A stretch of DNA of 64,000 nt, taken from assembly GCA_038373865.1 (NCBI GenBank), contig JAXGGA010001030.1, positions 109,010 to 173,009 on the forward strand, given 5' to 3'. A program made the position numbers and the translations under genes. The notes under the pieces were generated by a model. It was not told the DNA's origin and did not search any database. It saw only the letters and a list, made by a program, of their open reading frames with translations. The stretch is from Uloborus plumipes (taxonomy: Eukaryota > Arthropoda > Arachnida > Araneae > Uloboridae). Of this stretch, positions 52,001-61,849 are shown in pieces; the first letter of the stretch is position 1; each line of letters begins with the position of its first letter.

Positions 52001-55000
52001 ATAGTAAATTTTCCTACCTGACAGTTCTCGGACGACTAGTGGCACTTAAATCCTCAGTTGTAGCTTATCCATTCAATATACACAAAACACAGTTCACATA
52101 GGTCCGAAGCTGCTACGGCTTCGCACGGACCACAAAATGTTTACTCATAATTTCACATCACATAAACACAACTCAATAACTCATAGTGGACTGTATTACT
52201 TTTCTTAAACTCTTTATTAAATTGGAGATCGGACATCTCTCGCCGACTCCCACACAAGAACTCTCTTAGTTCTCTGCACAAGGAACACTCCCACGTACAT
52301 TAATAACGCATAATAAGCACTTCACATTTGGTGGCGTTCGCAGCGCCCTCTTTTTCACAGTATTTCACTCTTTGGGCCTTAACATACATTTCTTAGTAGA
52401 TGTCTTAAGTGCTAAAATAGTGCTTGGAGTTAGCAAGATAACAATTCAAACATTTATATCCCTAGTTTGCCACGAAACAATGCAAAAAAATGCTTTACAA
52501 TGATTAATCTCCTAAATATCGCCGATTTTAACATCATTCAGTGGATTTTTCGCAAAATATCGCCAATATCGCCAAATTGAACCCCCCCCCCCAAAAAAAA
52601 AAAAAAAATCTACAAATTTGTCGTCAAATTGGCGACAAATACTTGGCGACCAAAGGCTTGGCGATATATCACCAAGTGGTCACGCCAATTCATCTGCACT
52701 GATTTACTCCATAAAAGGGGTAAAGCATCCCATTGCGACATTCAAATGAAACCCCAAAGGGAGATGCACAAAAATAAGCCAAAAGAGAAAATAAGAACAA
52801 TTTTTTTTTTTTTTTGCTCACAGAAACCAACAGAAATCTTACCAAAATTTGAAAGAAGAAGAAAGTTTCCTTTCCTAACTTTAAAAACAAAACAATACAT
52901 TTTCCGAAATGAAACATTTTAAAAAGAACGTTGCAATGTCGCAATTTATACGATATTTGGTTAATCTTTGTGCTTTGGGTACACCTAATCGCTAAATGGG
53001 CGATAGACGCGCCTACTACTGTTTCCAAATGTTGCCAAAATCAATATTGCAGAAATGCGAAATCTATGCAAATGAAAAAAAAAAAAAATCCGCCAAATCT
53101 TTTAACTAAGTCATTAGTATATTGGAAACAATGTTGCCAGAAAAATACTACGCTCCTTATTTGGGCCAAAAAAATACTACCGTAGTATCAAAAATACTAC
53201 GTCTGGCAACGCTGGAAAAAGAACGAAACAAAAAAAAGTATGAACACGTAACCATGGTAACAACATGAAAAGTTGACTTCCGTTGATAAAATAATTCATT
53301 TCATCTCTATTTTCAAACAAATTTCATTCTCGAGTTCGACCATTTTAGAATCGCATGGCTTGCTTTGCTGAAGGTAAGCCTTGAATTCCGGGATTCTAAA
53401 AACAATTATTACAGCTCTCCTGATGATCGTAGAAACTTCAAAAGAACTTCATTTTATGCAGAAAATTTCAAGCTTTCGAATGACATAAGACTTGAAAATG
53501 TGTATGAAATATTTCTTCCCTATTTTATCGAATTTTCGCTAAGAATTCGAATAGAAAAAGAACGAAATAGAATTTTCGAAAAATCGCTACGTAGTGCATA
53601 ACTATATGCTACGAACTAATTTTGTGCCAAGTGGCATGAAAATCGACCGAATGGTTTTGGCGCTACGCGCGTAACAGACAGGAAGAAAGAAAGAAGTAAA
53701 GACAGACCCACCTTCAGATTTATTATTAGTACAGAAGATTCCATGAGTCAGTAACTTTGTACAAAATCTGTAATTATACTCTACGCGTCAAAATGGGTTA
53801 GAAACATTAAATTTTCAGCTTTCAAGATTCAAAGTTGGAGGATCTATGATCCCTCCAAAAATGATCTCAACAATGGTGGATCAACGTTTCTCTAAACATA
53901 GTCAGTTATTTCACACAGGTTGATGCGCCATTTTGGAGCTCATTTTTTGATGGATCTAAATGCTTCAAATTTGGATCCTGGAAGCTGAAAATTTAGCATT
54001 TCTGACCCAGTATGACACGTAGCGCATAGTTACAGCCTTTGTACAAAGATACTGACTCACGAATAATTGACCTTTAATTTACTGATTTTTGTTTCATATT
54101 ATAAACTTTAAGACCGTGTAATTAAAAAAGTTCATTAGATGCCATGAGTTTCTAGCCTGGACCTTAAACTACATACGAACTATAACTACAGCTGAGTTTC
54201 AAAAAATTTTAAAAGTGGCGAAAAAAGTTATTGACCTCAAAACATGACCTTTTTCTAAAAATCATCAGCTTTGAGACCGTGTAACTACAAACGCAAAGAG
54301 TAACGCCTGTGATTTTTAGCTTTTTTTGAGTACTATACTATGGTGAGTAATTTCCCCTATACATAATTGCGAGGGTCACTCGATATCCGGGCACAAACAA
54401 GACAAAAAAGCAACGAAAATAGCATTTTCAATGGACCCCCCCCCCCCCGCCCCCAAAGAGTAGAGTGGACCAACGAATTATTTATACTAGAAATGTACCT
54501 ACTATCAAGTAGTATCCATATTTAAAAAAAAATTGGCATTGGTAAGCACTAGATTTTTTTTTCTCTGCATTCTAATGACGTAACTTACTGCTACCATCAT
54601 AGTAAATTATACACTGCTCGACATTGAAAATGCAACACCAAGAAGGAGTGGTCAGAAATTCATGCAAATTTCACCGTAGACGCACGTTACTGAGTTATGC
54701 AAATGATATGAAATGCGCAGCTCTCCGACGCACGTGAAGTAAGATATAAGAGAATGAAGTTAAAAAGTGGGCTATGTTCATGTTGGTTTTTCTGCCAGAC
54801 TAATTATCGGAGAAATTTGGTTTTTGTCTCGAAGGATACGTGTGATAGGAGGAAATGCCACGCCGTCCTCAACGAAGACACTTCCAGCATATAGACGACT
54901 TTACAAGGGGTATGGTGATCGAACTGAGAAGGGGAGGTTGGTCCATACGTCAAATTGCAGCTGATACCCACGTGGATGCAAGCACTGTGCATCGGCTGTG

Positions 55001-56180
55001 TCGGAGATGGTTGGAAAGAGGAAATGTAGCCACATTGAGGGGTGCAGGTGCAGCCAGAGTGACGTCAGCACGCTTGGATCGACGGATTCACCGACAAGCT
55101 GTGGCGGACCAGCTAGTCACTTGTACGTCGATTCTGCAGCACGTGTAAGGTACCCTGGATGTTCCTGTGTCGACCAGAACCATTTCCTGCCATTGACCTC
55201 ACAGCACAGACTCCAACGTTTGGAATGGTGCCGGACCAGAGCGACGTGAATGGCAGAATGGCAAACCGTAGTGTTCTCAGATGAATCCCGCTTCTGTTTG
55301 TCCAGCGATAGTCATCGCATACGTGTGTGGCGTCGACGTGGAGAAAGATCGAATCCGGCAGTAACTGTGGAACGCCCCACAGCGCGACAACGTGGCATAA
55401 TGGTTTGGGGCGCTGTTGCATACAATTCCGTATCACCTCTAGTTCGTATTTGGGGCACTATGACGGCCCAACGATATGTAGATAATGTACTGCGGCCGGT
55501 GGCAATCCCCTACCTTCAGGGTCTGCCAAATGCAATTTTTCAACAGGATAACGCCCGGCCTCACAGTGCTCGAATCAGCCAACATGCTCTACGAGGTGTA
55601 CAGATGCTTTCCTGGCCACCATACTCTCCTGACTTGTCACCAATCGAACATGTGTGGGACGTGATTGAACGCCGTTTGCAGAACCTGTCACTGCCTCGTT
55701 CTGAGGACGAGCTGTGGCAAAAGGTTGAAAGGGAATGGAGTGCCATCCCTCAGGACACCATCCGCAGGCTTATTGACTCCATGCCTAGACGTGTTTTTTC
55801 GTGCATCGCTGTCCGCCGTGGTCCTACTTCTTACTGAGCCGACGCCGTCCTCGCTCTAAATTTTGCTTATTTATTTTGAAATAAATATCCCTTATTGTTC
55901 CATTCTGTCTCTGTCTTCTTACCAAATTTCATCAATTTCTGACCACTCCTTCTTGGTGTTGCATTTTCAATGTCGAGCAGTGTATGAAACACATTGATTG
56001 AGAAAACAATCTTACTGAATGATTCACTGAGTTATGTGATTTGAGTGATTACTTACCAACATGACGCTTTCCATTGCGTTTCGTCATCATCATTTTCATC
56101 CTCAGGAACAATGCTTCTATTAAAGCAAGACTGAAAACTTGTTGAAGACTTTTCGAAACAATCCTGATATTCTGTTACAC
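45790..56180 (-). CDS. Gene C (partial): third paralog, last two exons
   Basis: On the minus strand, exon 56180-56057 (acceptor CTTTAG, donor GTAAGT) joins in phase 2 to terminal exon 46015-45790 (acceptor TTTTGCAG, stop TAA at 45792-45790). The exons correspond to exons 4 and 5 of genes A and B: QDC-x10-SC, a CC pair across the intron, RNC-x8-NNC, ALC-x6-QC, then a hydrophobic C-terminal anchor. The upstream exon border is phase 1, as in A and B. Exons 1-3 were not found between 56181 and 64000, so they may lie beyond the window or have escaped reading. The 10-kb intron holds a nest of transposons. The gene is convergent with gene B. Confidence 0.75.
47109..47355 (-). repeat. BEL/Pao 3' LTR
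   Basis: A 247-bp direct repeat of 52138-52384 with terminal TG...CA. It is adjacent to the target copy TACAT at 47104-47108. Confidence 0.93.
47500..47912 (-). pseudogene. BEL/Pao integrase remnants (zinc-binding part and C-terminal tail)
   Basis: After an expanded poly-A run, the frame to 47603 reads an integrase zinc-binding region (WPINGRALCRRVVHSCVTCF, then MGDIFPERVNP). Immediately after, in another frame, comes the polyprotein C-terminus (RVAEVKNANGIYKRSISKLC, about 47530-47610). The catalytic DDE core and most of the following region are deleted between them, at about 47630. Confidence 0.8.
47915..51973 (-). CDS. BEL/Pao gag-pol polyprotein, 1352 aa, truncated by frameshift
   Basis: It encodes the capsid and replication enzymes of the element. 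In order: gag-like region with LPSFNGNIQNW (about 115-127, DUF1759 type), zinc-knuckle cysteines (about 319-390), aspartic protease ALLDQGSESNYLS (about 484), reverse transcriptase with FITDIKQMYR (about 816) and YMDD (about 895), then RNase H with FSDASENGYG (about 1065) and LWSDSTIVLAWL (about 1137). The frame ends at LDEKGNSTNRW. One extra G in a G-run (about 47931-47940) shifts it out of the integrase frame, which would otherwise continue into a GGRL motif. Family polyproteins are usually about 1700-1800 aa. Confidence 0.92.
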   Translation of the reverse strand: MDIILVNKRVLKSGITKATNEVKKGALDKIQLELYEKKCVQFESVCANIFEKIFATCDATEIEKFIEEQESVQQSIDELWVAVRKKMSNLPVSVTNFFPKSEEKPCEGVRLPKMNLPSFNGNIQNWLSFRDLFLASIHNNSSLSDSQKLSYLKLSLHGEALRIIQSISLCDANYKLAWELLEERFSNKRDQVFAQLRRFMSLSSIQNESPASILKLVDTVNECIRSLETLEQKIEGFSETILAYLLLQKLDSSSKLWWERECKKDELPKLSELVLFLKNYARTLQASKPSGNSEISRKHQNQRVTTTMTASVKNSNSKCICCKSNQYHHLSKCMSFKQMSVYDRIEFTKRYKLCFNCLSSENHCAKSCKSNFTCGFCFKRHHSLLHISQAKEKPKIDLENSQAPAPLAALEGEGASGDLCASSFSGAPLNADAKSFDFASCQREFAGSSINGSNVSGFNHKTTILSTAMVYIADATERMIQIRALLDQGSESNYLSVELADLLQIKRERINVSVSCLSGLALTVKSKLTATISNKGDYSRTLNFLVVSKINDLVPGRYFNFPFSKLPPDIKLADPHFNKPRRIDILLGAECFYELLKMDQFHFSNSKFILQNSVFGYVAGGCISENGVIDTTHCGLICNVEDNLNALIKSFWEIENSFCEERAIKKSKEEIICEEHFLKTYKRDSSGKYIVQMPLKENPDCLGESKQIAIKRLNSLWKRLERDHVYSKLYRDFIRDYEYLNHMELVNETVEPDINFYLPHHGIYRPEKTSTKLRVVFNASQPSATGKSLNSLQYNGGVLQEDIFAIMIRFRKHYVVFITDIKQMYRMILIDQSQRDLQRIVWKEGLNEPIKTYKLSTVTYGTTSAPYLATRTLKQLALDEEKDYPIAAEVIKRDTYMDDIVTGCPDIDTARELQKQLVLLLQCGGMKLHKWAANEEELLREISEGAETYSFTEDSETKTLGILWNHKYGEFAFQVSMQNLDIYTKRAVLSNIAKIYDPLGLIGPIIVRAKIFMQKLWLIQIGWDDALPDQESKEWQSFVQSLSAIPCIKVKRCILIEDAVSVQLHGFSDASENGYGAVIYIKSTASTGEVATHLLCSKSKVAPLKRISIPRLELNAAVLLAKLLHRVIQSLQVSFSEVHLWSDSTIVLAWLKSEPHLLKTFVANRIASLQELTKGCEWHHIRSEENPADMVSRGLEPNKLLNNKLWWYGPDLLKQEFQDADVIDEPWVQPMFHDEFKTQTKPKNLTVSLVVTSSDFLSDVLKLTNNNVKLLRILSFLFRFCHNARKPGEKISGAITSQELSGAEEFLVKLCQSKTFNAEISALSKGKVISNNSKLKSLNVLLDEKGNSTNRW
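52138..52384 (-). repeat. BEL/Pao 5' LTR
   Basis: A 247-bp direct repeat of 47109-47355 and the promoter-bearing end of the element. It is adjacent to TACAT at 52385-52389. Confidence 0.93.
54612..55982 (+). mobile_element. Tc1-like transposon, copy 3 (degraded)
   Basis: TA at 54610-54611 and 55983-55984 flank the same CACTGCTCGACATTG inverted ends as copies 1 and 2. It lies in gene C intron 4, antisense to the gene. Confidence 0.92.
54855..55837 (+). pseudogene. Tc1-type transposase, copy 3, disrupted
   Basis: The N-terminal part (97 codons) ends at TAA in CACGTGTAA (about 55142). About 50 bp present in copy 2 are then deleted after ACCATTTCC (near 55187). A TGA replaces the TGG before MAEWQ (about 55247). 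The catalytic part reopens from 55250 to 55837 with FSDESRF, QQDNARPH and SPIEHVWD intact. Three lesions make it a clear pseudogene. Confidence 0.88.
56057..56180 (-). CDS. Gene C penultimate exon (module 3)
   Basis: The exon is flanked on the reverse strand by an AG acceptor (56182-56181) and a GTAAGT donor (56056-56051). It encodes EYQDC, FQSC and KASC with an acidic insert (EDENDDDE) between them. Phases (1 in, 2 out) match exon 4 of genes A and B. Confidence 0.75.
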
Positions 56181-57224
56181 CTAAAGGATACAAAATGTTT
56201 GTACACATAAAAGCAATTTAAATGTTCAATTGATAAAGTAATAAATGAAATACGTTACAGGCACTTGAAAATAACAGGTAAAAAGATTTCTTTCACATCA
56301 ATTCATTAAAAGTACGCCGTTCGTAAAACGAAAAGGTGTAAATGATCAAATGAGGATTTAAGATTGAAAAGGTGTGACAAAAGATTGAAAAGTTGAAACG
56401 ATTTGGAGTCATTGAAATACATGTTAAAAACAAATTGAAGAATATCTTGTAGACGGTAAGTAGTATGGTCTGAATATAAAAAGATTGTGATTTTAGTTTT
56501 AATTTAAATTAATTTTGATCATTTTTACCTTCACTTGTAAAATATGGATTTAGTTATTAACTCCTCTTCAATGTCAAGTCCTTAAATAATTTTGTATCCG
56601 CAAAAATATAGAACTTAGTATGTAATTTAAAGAAAACAGCGTAATCATGTTGAATATTACGAACATTTGTTTTGAAGTTACATTTTCCGCAATTTATTAA
56701 TACACGCTAGAGAATGTTTCTTAAACCACTAAAATGATGTATTAAAAACTTAAATTGTGTAAGTTTACATTTTATGACTGTTGCTTTCCGTGAAATCTGT
56801 CACAGAATTAAGTGTAATCCGGCGCATTTTTTTCTCTATCGTGCTTACAAAACAGTCGTTAAAAATAATATTAGGTTACAGAATACTAGCACATATTCAT
56901 ACATTTTGCCGCTTATGATTTTTCAACCACCTCATAGATATTATATTAAAAGCAATCGCTGTACTAAATTTTTCTCAAGAAACTTTATCTGAATCTGATG
57001 TACCTGCCAATCATTTTTATACTTTTCCCTGCTCTAAAATTACAAAAACCTATAACTCAGAACATTTTTTTAATGTACATAATTTGAGACATTAGTGCAA
57101 GCATACGACAGTTCCACTTTTTTCCGGTTTTGTATTTTACTTTCAAATGCATGAAAAAAAAATTATCTTTCATTCTTCATAAAAACGAGCCATCTACAAC
57201 CAATATTGATAAGACAACCAATAT

Positions 57225-57947
57225 TGACTAAAGATTTTTCTAATGAGCAAGCAATTAAAGCGCTTTATTTTTGCCTTGTGCGCTCCAAACTGGAGTATTG
57301 TAGTCTTATTTGGGATCCTTATTACAATAACAAAATTAAAATCCAAATTTATTTTTTATCTGTGTTACAGAACCCATAACCATGATTTTTTGACGTATTC
57401 ATACTCTAATTTATGCAATATTTATCATGTTCCAAACCTTAAGTCACGTCGTGAACTTTTGTGTCTTCTTTTTTTTTATAAAGCCCTTAACAATCTTATT
57501 GACTGCTCAGATATTATTAATTCCATCCATTTTGCTGTTCCAAATAGAACTCTTAGGAATCATCTGTGTTTTAAAAATATTTTTACAAAGTTTAATTATG
57601 TTGATAATTTTTGTCTTTTTAAATTTTACAAACTTTTCAACTCTCATTGTCGCGTTTTGGATATTTTTAATATGTCTTTTAATAATTTTAAGTCTATTTG
57701 TTTTAATATTTTAAATGTGTAATTTGTTTTAATTCATTTGTTGTCCTTTAAAATTTTACGAAATTTTAATTCCTTGTCTTGTTTCAGATATTTTTAGACA
57801 TTTTTAAGTCTTTTAATTATTGTAAGTCTATATTTTTCAATATTTTGAATGTATAAATTGTTTTAATTGTTCTTGTTTTACTTGCCACTGTTACTGGATT
57901 CGTCTGTTGTGCGCAATACTTTAAATAAATAAATAAATAAATATTCT
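57225..57947 (+). pseudogene. Non-LTR retrotransposon, 3' end (reverse transcriptase C-terminus)
   Basis: An initial frame with SNEQAIKALYFCLVRSKLEY and CSLIWDPYY, then a shifted frame with VPNLKSRRELLCLLFFYKAL and VPNRTLRNH, match the region after the reverse transcriptase domain of jockey/CR1-type non-LTR elements. The fragment ends in a (TAAA)n tail (57922-57943), as expected for target-primed insertion. It is 5' truncated and frameshifted. Confidence 0.72.
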
Positions 57948-58002
57948 ATAAGTTATTTTAAGGGAAAGGAGCTGTAAAAGCTACATTTGACCAAATGAAA
58001 GC

Positions 58003-60265
58003 TGGGTCATTCCATGTCAATTGTACGAGGCGTCCCCACTCGACCCCTCCGATTTTGATGAAAATTTTTTTGGACGTACATATAAGACTTGCATGAAACC
58101 ATACCAAATTAAAGCTCCATAAGCCTTACGGTTTAGCCAATAAAAATTATTGGAAAAAGGCCTCTTTTTCGTGTCTTGAAAAAAATGACTAAATCGTCAA
58201 GCTTGTGCTTTTATTGCTCGCGACCTAAGACGATTATCAAGCTCAAATTTGGTGATTCTGATCACTGTTTAGGGTAGAATAGCCTACTTGTGTAACAAAA
58301 GCTAGTACTGCACTGTAGATTTTTTGAAATTTGCTGCCAAAGTTGGTAAAAAATCGTATTTTGGCAAATTTTGACCATACGTTGTCAGCTTGTATCTGCT
58401 GAGAGAATGACTTTCTGAAGCTAATTCTTTCCTCCTTTGTAGCCTGATAGTTCATCCGAAAGGTGTGCAAGTAGCATCTCGATAGCTCAAATAATTGCTG
58501 AATTATGCGAGTTGAAATTTCAGTCAAATTTCTTTTTTCTCAATTTCAAAGGGCAATATCTCAAAAGGGTCACCTTGAATTTCAATTTTTTTTACATCAT
58601 TGAAAATAACACACGTTTCTCAACTAAAAAACGTTATTTTTATTTTTGTGACAAACCCGTTTCAAGGGGATAAAGATCAAAATGTGTACGTCATTCAACG
58701 TGAAATCAAAGAAAAAAAGACATAGACCTCAAAAGTTGATGACAATTTGTTCTATTAATATTTGCAGGAGCTATTGTACTTATGTTCTGATGAAAAAACC
58801 CTTTTTTTAGATATTTTTGAACTTTAGTGTTTGAGTGCGCACCCATAAAAACTCAAGAAATGGCAAAAAAATAAAGTTTCGTTTTTAACAAAAATAATTA
58901 TCTTCTAATCGCTGCTATAAGAGCTTGAGTCTTTTCCTATGTGTTATTTTTAAGCTCTTGAAACAGAGTTTCGGATGATATGTCACTTGGCAAGATTGTA
59001 GGTCATTAATGTTTCAAGGTCATAAGAAGCATTTTCTCATTTTTCATCATTTTTGTTTATGGGCAAATTGCAATCATAGGCTGAATATCTAGACACATCC
59101 TCGGCAGTATAAAGAATGGATTTTCAATTACTACTTATCATATTTTCAATTACTATTGTTATCATGAATTTACACTGTGCATATAATTGCAATATTCAAC
59201 TCTACCGAAAACTTTCGTTATCGCTTTTTAGAAAAATGGCTCTGCAGTCCTATTATACATATTTTTTATCACGTACACACCATATTAACTGTTTTATTTA
59301 TTATTTATCACATTTATTAATTATTTTTATTTTTATTTTTTTGAAAAAGGAAACTGCTTTTTATGAATTTAAAATGTTAATGACACCTTGCCAAGTAACA
59401 TATCATCCGAAATTCTGTTTCAAGCGCTTAAAAATAACACATAGGAAAAGACTCAAGCTCATATAGCAGCGATAGGAAGATAATTATTTTTGTCAAAAAC
59501 GAAACTTTATTTTTTGCCATTTTTTGAGTTTTTACGGATGCGCACACAAAAACTAAAGTTCAAAAACATCTAAAAAAGTTTTTTTTTTAATCAGAACATA
59601 AGTACAATAGCTCCTGTAAATTTTAATAGAACAAATTGGCGTCAACTTTTGAGGTCTAATGTCTTTTTTTCTTTGATTTCACGTTGAATGACGTACACAT
59701 TTTTGATCTGCATTATCCCCTTGAAACGGGTTTGTCTCAAAAATAAAAAAAAACGTTTTTTAGTTGAGAAAAGTGTGTTCTTTCCAATGATGTAAAGAAA
59801 ATTGGAATTCAAGATGACCCTTTTGAGATATTGTCCTTTGAATTTGAGACAAAATTGAGAAAAAAGAAATTTGACTGAAATTTCAACTCGCATAATTCAG
59901 CAATTATTTGAGCTATCGAGATGCTACTTGCACAGCTTTCGGATGAACTATCAGGCTACAAAGGAGGAAAGAATTAGCTTTAGAAAGTCATTCTCTCAGC
60001 AGATACAAGCTGACAACGTATGGTCAAAATTTGACAAAATACGATTTTTTACCAGCTTTGGCAGTAAATTTCAAAAAATCTACAGTGAATGGAGCTTTTG
60101 TTACACAAGTAGGCTATTCTACGCTAAACATTGATCAGAATCACCAAATTTGAGCCTGATAATCGTCTTAGGTCGCTAGCAATAAAAGCACAAACTTGAC
60201 GATTTGGTCATTTTTTTCAAGACACGAAAAAGAGGCCTTTTTTCAATAATTTTTATTGGCTAAAC
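58003..60265. mobile_element. Large foldback element, copy 2, loop inverted
   Basis: The left arm 58003-59008 and right arm 59388-60265 match the arms of the copy at 36716-39078. The loop (59009-59387) is the reverse complement of the loop there. The right arm is cut at 60265 by sequence starting CAGGGGTGGCCAACC. Confidence 0.75.
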
Positions 60266-61348
60266 CAGGGGTGGCCAACCTTTTTAGGGAGAGTGCCACT
60301 ATCTGGAGAGAAAAAGCTCAGCGTGCCACATTGTATTTTTCCAACAAACTGAAATTTTTTAAAAAGTTAAAAATAGATTTTATGTTGGCTGACTATGTAA
60401 TTCTTACTCAAATAAAACATTTTTTCTCGTAAATCTGAGTAATTGAAATCTAAATGATAATAAAGATAAAACAAGTCCGAACTTAAGAGTTATCGTTAAT
60501 AAACACTTTTATAAGTTCTGTCAGTTGGCTTATGCTTAAAAAAGAAACAAATAACATCAAACATTCTATTCTAAAAATTAAACAGTCTGTACTTAATGTG
60601 GTTTATGAGTCTGTATCTTTTTACCAAGTCTTTAATTTTAGGATTAGTTCTTGAGAATCCTAAGAAGTTTAAGTGTTTTAAGTGCTATCAATTAATATTC
60701 AACGGTATTTAGATTTTTCTGCATTCATAACAAAAAATATTTGTTTAGAAGCGTATTTTGAACCAAATCTACAACAGCATCAGACGGCTAAAGTGTGTAA
60801 ATGTGAAAAAAAATTTGTTGGTACAAATTTCCAAATTTCTATATAACGTGGATGACTTTCTGTTGAAGTAAGCTCTTATATTTGATTACCAATGCAAAAG
60901 GTCAGTAATTCTGATTTGGATTTCAGAAGGGTAACAAGTAGTGTCTTGCAGAGAAATAGACAAAGAATTTGAAAAGATCAGCATTTTTTTTATGATCCTG
61001 AAAATCATCAAACCTAACACTGAATGAATACTTAAAATAGGTGTAAAATTTTCTCCATATATCATTGGAAAATTATTAAATTTGGGTTGATACTTTCAGT
61101 ATTAAATTTAATGTTTTATTCTTTTTTCTCCAAAGTAGAGAGAAAGAAACTGAAGTTTCATCATAAAAGAATGTAAATGGCCTATACTGGTTTAGGAAAC
61201 TTTTTTTGTACAATCCATAATTTAAATTACTTAAACGACGGATAATAAGAGATGACATAGCTAAATTCATTGGCTATTCTTCACTCCTAAGTAGCAATTG
61301 CTTTCCTGCCAGACATTTTAACAAGAAGTTCTGTCAAGAACTAAACGA
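60266..61348. other. hAT-like terminus CAGGGGTGGCCAACC and unassigned AT-rich sequence
   Basis: CAGGGGTGGCCAACCTTTTT at 60266 resembles a hAT left end and interrupts a foldback arm. The matching right end was not found. The rest has no recognised feature. Confidence 0.35.
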
Positions 61349-61818
61349 GCCTACTTTCCCGTACATCGACATTGGCATACTAGCATCTGATCATTATTTT
61401 CTTGATTATCTGAGACTGAAAATTATGCCAAACATACCTTTTTAGCACTTAAAGCTGATTTCTAAAAGCAAAATATACCCCTCTCATCAGATGAAATAGA
61501 CACGTAAAAAGTAAATAAACGAATAAATAAAGTTTTGTCTGCACCTTTTAAAGAAGTAACTGTCACAGTTCCTCCGTAGAAAAATCCTCCATCGTTTTCA
61601 AAAAAAAATAAAATAATATAAATAAAATAAAAGTACAAAGAGCATCAAAACACATTTTATCAAACAAAGAAAAAAAAAGAAAAAAAACTCGTCCGTTAAT
61701 AAAATGTCTCGAATTTCACTTTTAACCGTTGCCAGTTGTTAAATATAAATAAAGAATAAAATGTTCTCGTGAATGAAAAATTTTTGTTACAAACAAAATC
61801 TTCTGCCAAAAAAAAAAA

Positions 61819-61849
<31 letters not shown>

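Larger units (their letters stand above)
47109..52384 (-). mobile_element. BEL/Pao LTR retrotransposon, nearly complete, integrase core deleted
   Basis: Two 247-bp LTRs (47109-47355, 52138-52384) read identical by eye, with TGTT...AACA ends. The 5-bp duplication TACAT flanks the element (47104-47108, 52385-52389). On the minus strand, the 5' LTR is followed by a likely primer-binding site beginning TGGTCCGTGCGAAG (52132 downward). A purine/GC tract AAGGCGGCCGG precedes the 3' LTR. One long gag-pol frame, then broken integrase remnants. Identical LTRs imply a recent insertion. The missing catalytic core means it could move only with help. Confidence 0.92.
46937..53732 (-). mobile_element. Helitron-like element, copy 2, containing a BEL/Pao insert
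   Basis: The reverse orientation ends at CTAG (46940-46937), followed by T, after the same hairpin as copy 1. The 5' end lies near 53730 (TACTAATAATAAATCTGAAG reversed). Its interior matches 39690-41418 except for the 5.3-kb retrotransposon and a damaged hAT MITE near 53030-53215. Confidence 0.65.
46435..54550. mobile_element. Foldback repeat split by nested elements
   Basis: The left arm 46435-46936 and right arm about 54065-54545 are inverted copies (for example GTTACTCTTTGC at about 46679 and GCAAAGAGTAACG at about 54293). Everything between them is later insertion: a Helitron-like element which itself contains a BEL element. It lies in gene C intron 4. Confidence 0.65.

Noticed and set aside
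52629..53185. Overlapping frames beside the BEL element
   Set aside because: They are reverse readings of the Helitron-like element body, which at 40485-40951 is open in different places.
59116..59466. 116-codon frame
   Set aside because: It lies in the foldback loop and right arm of copy 2. The equivalent in copy 1 is not open.
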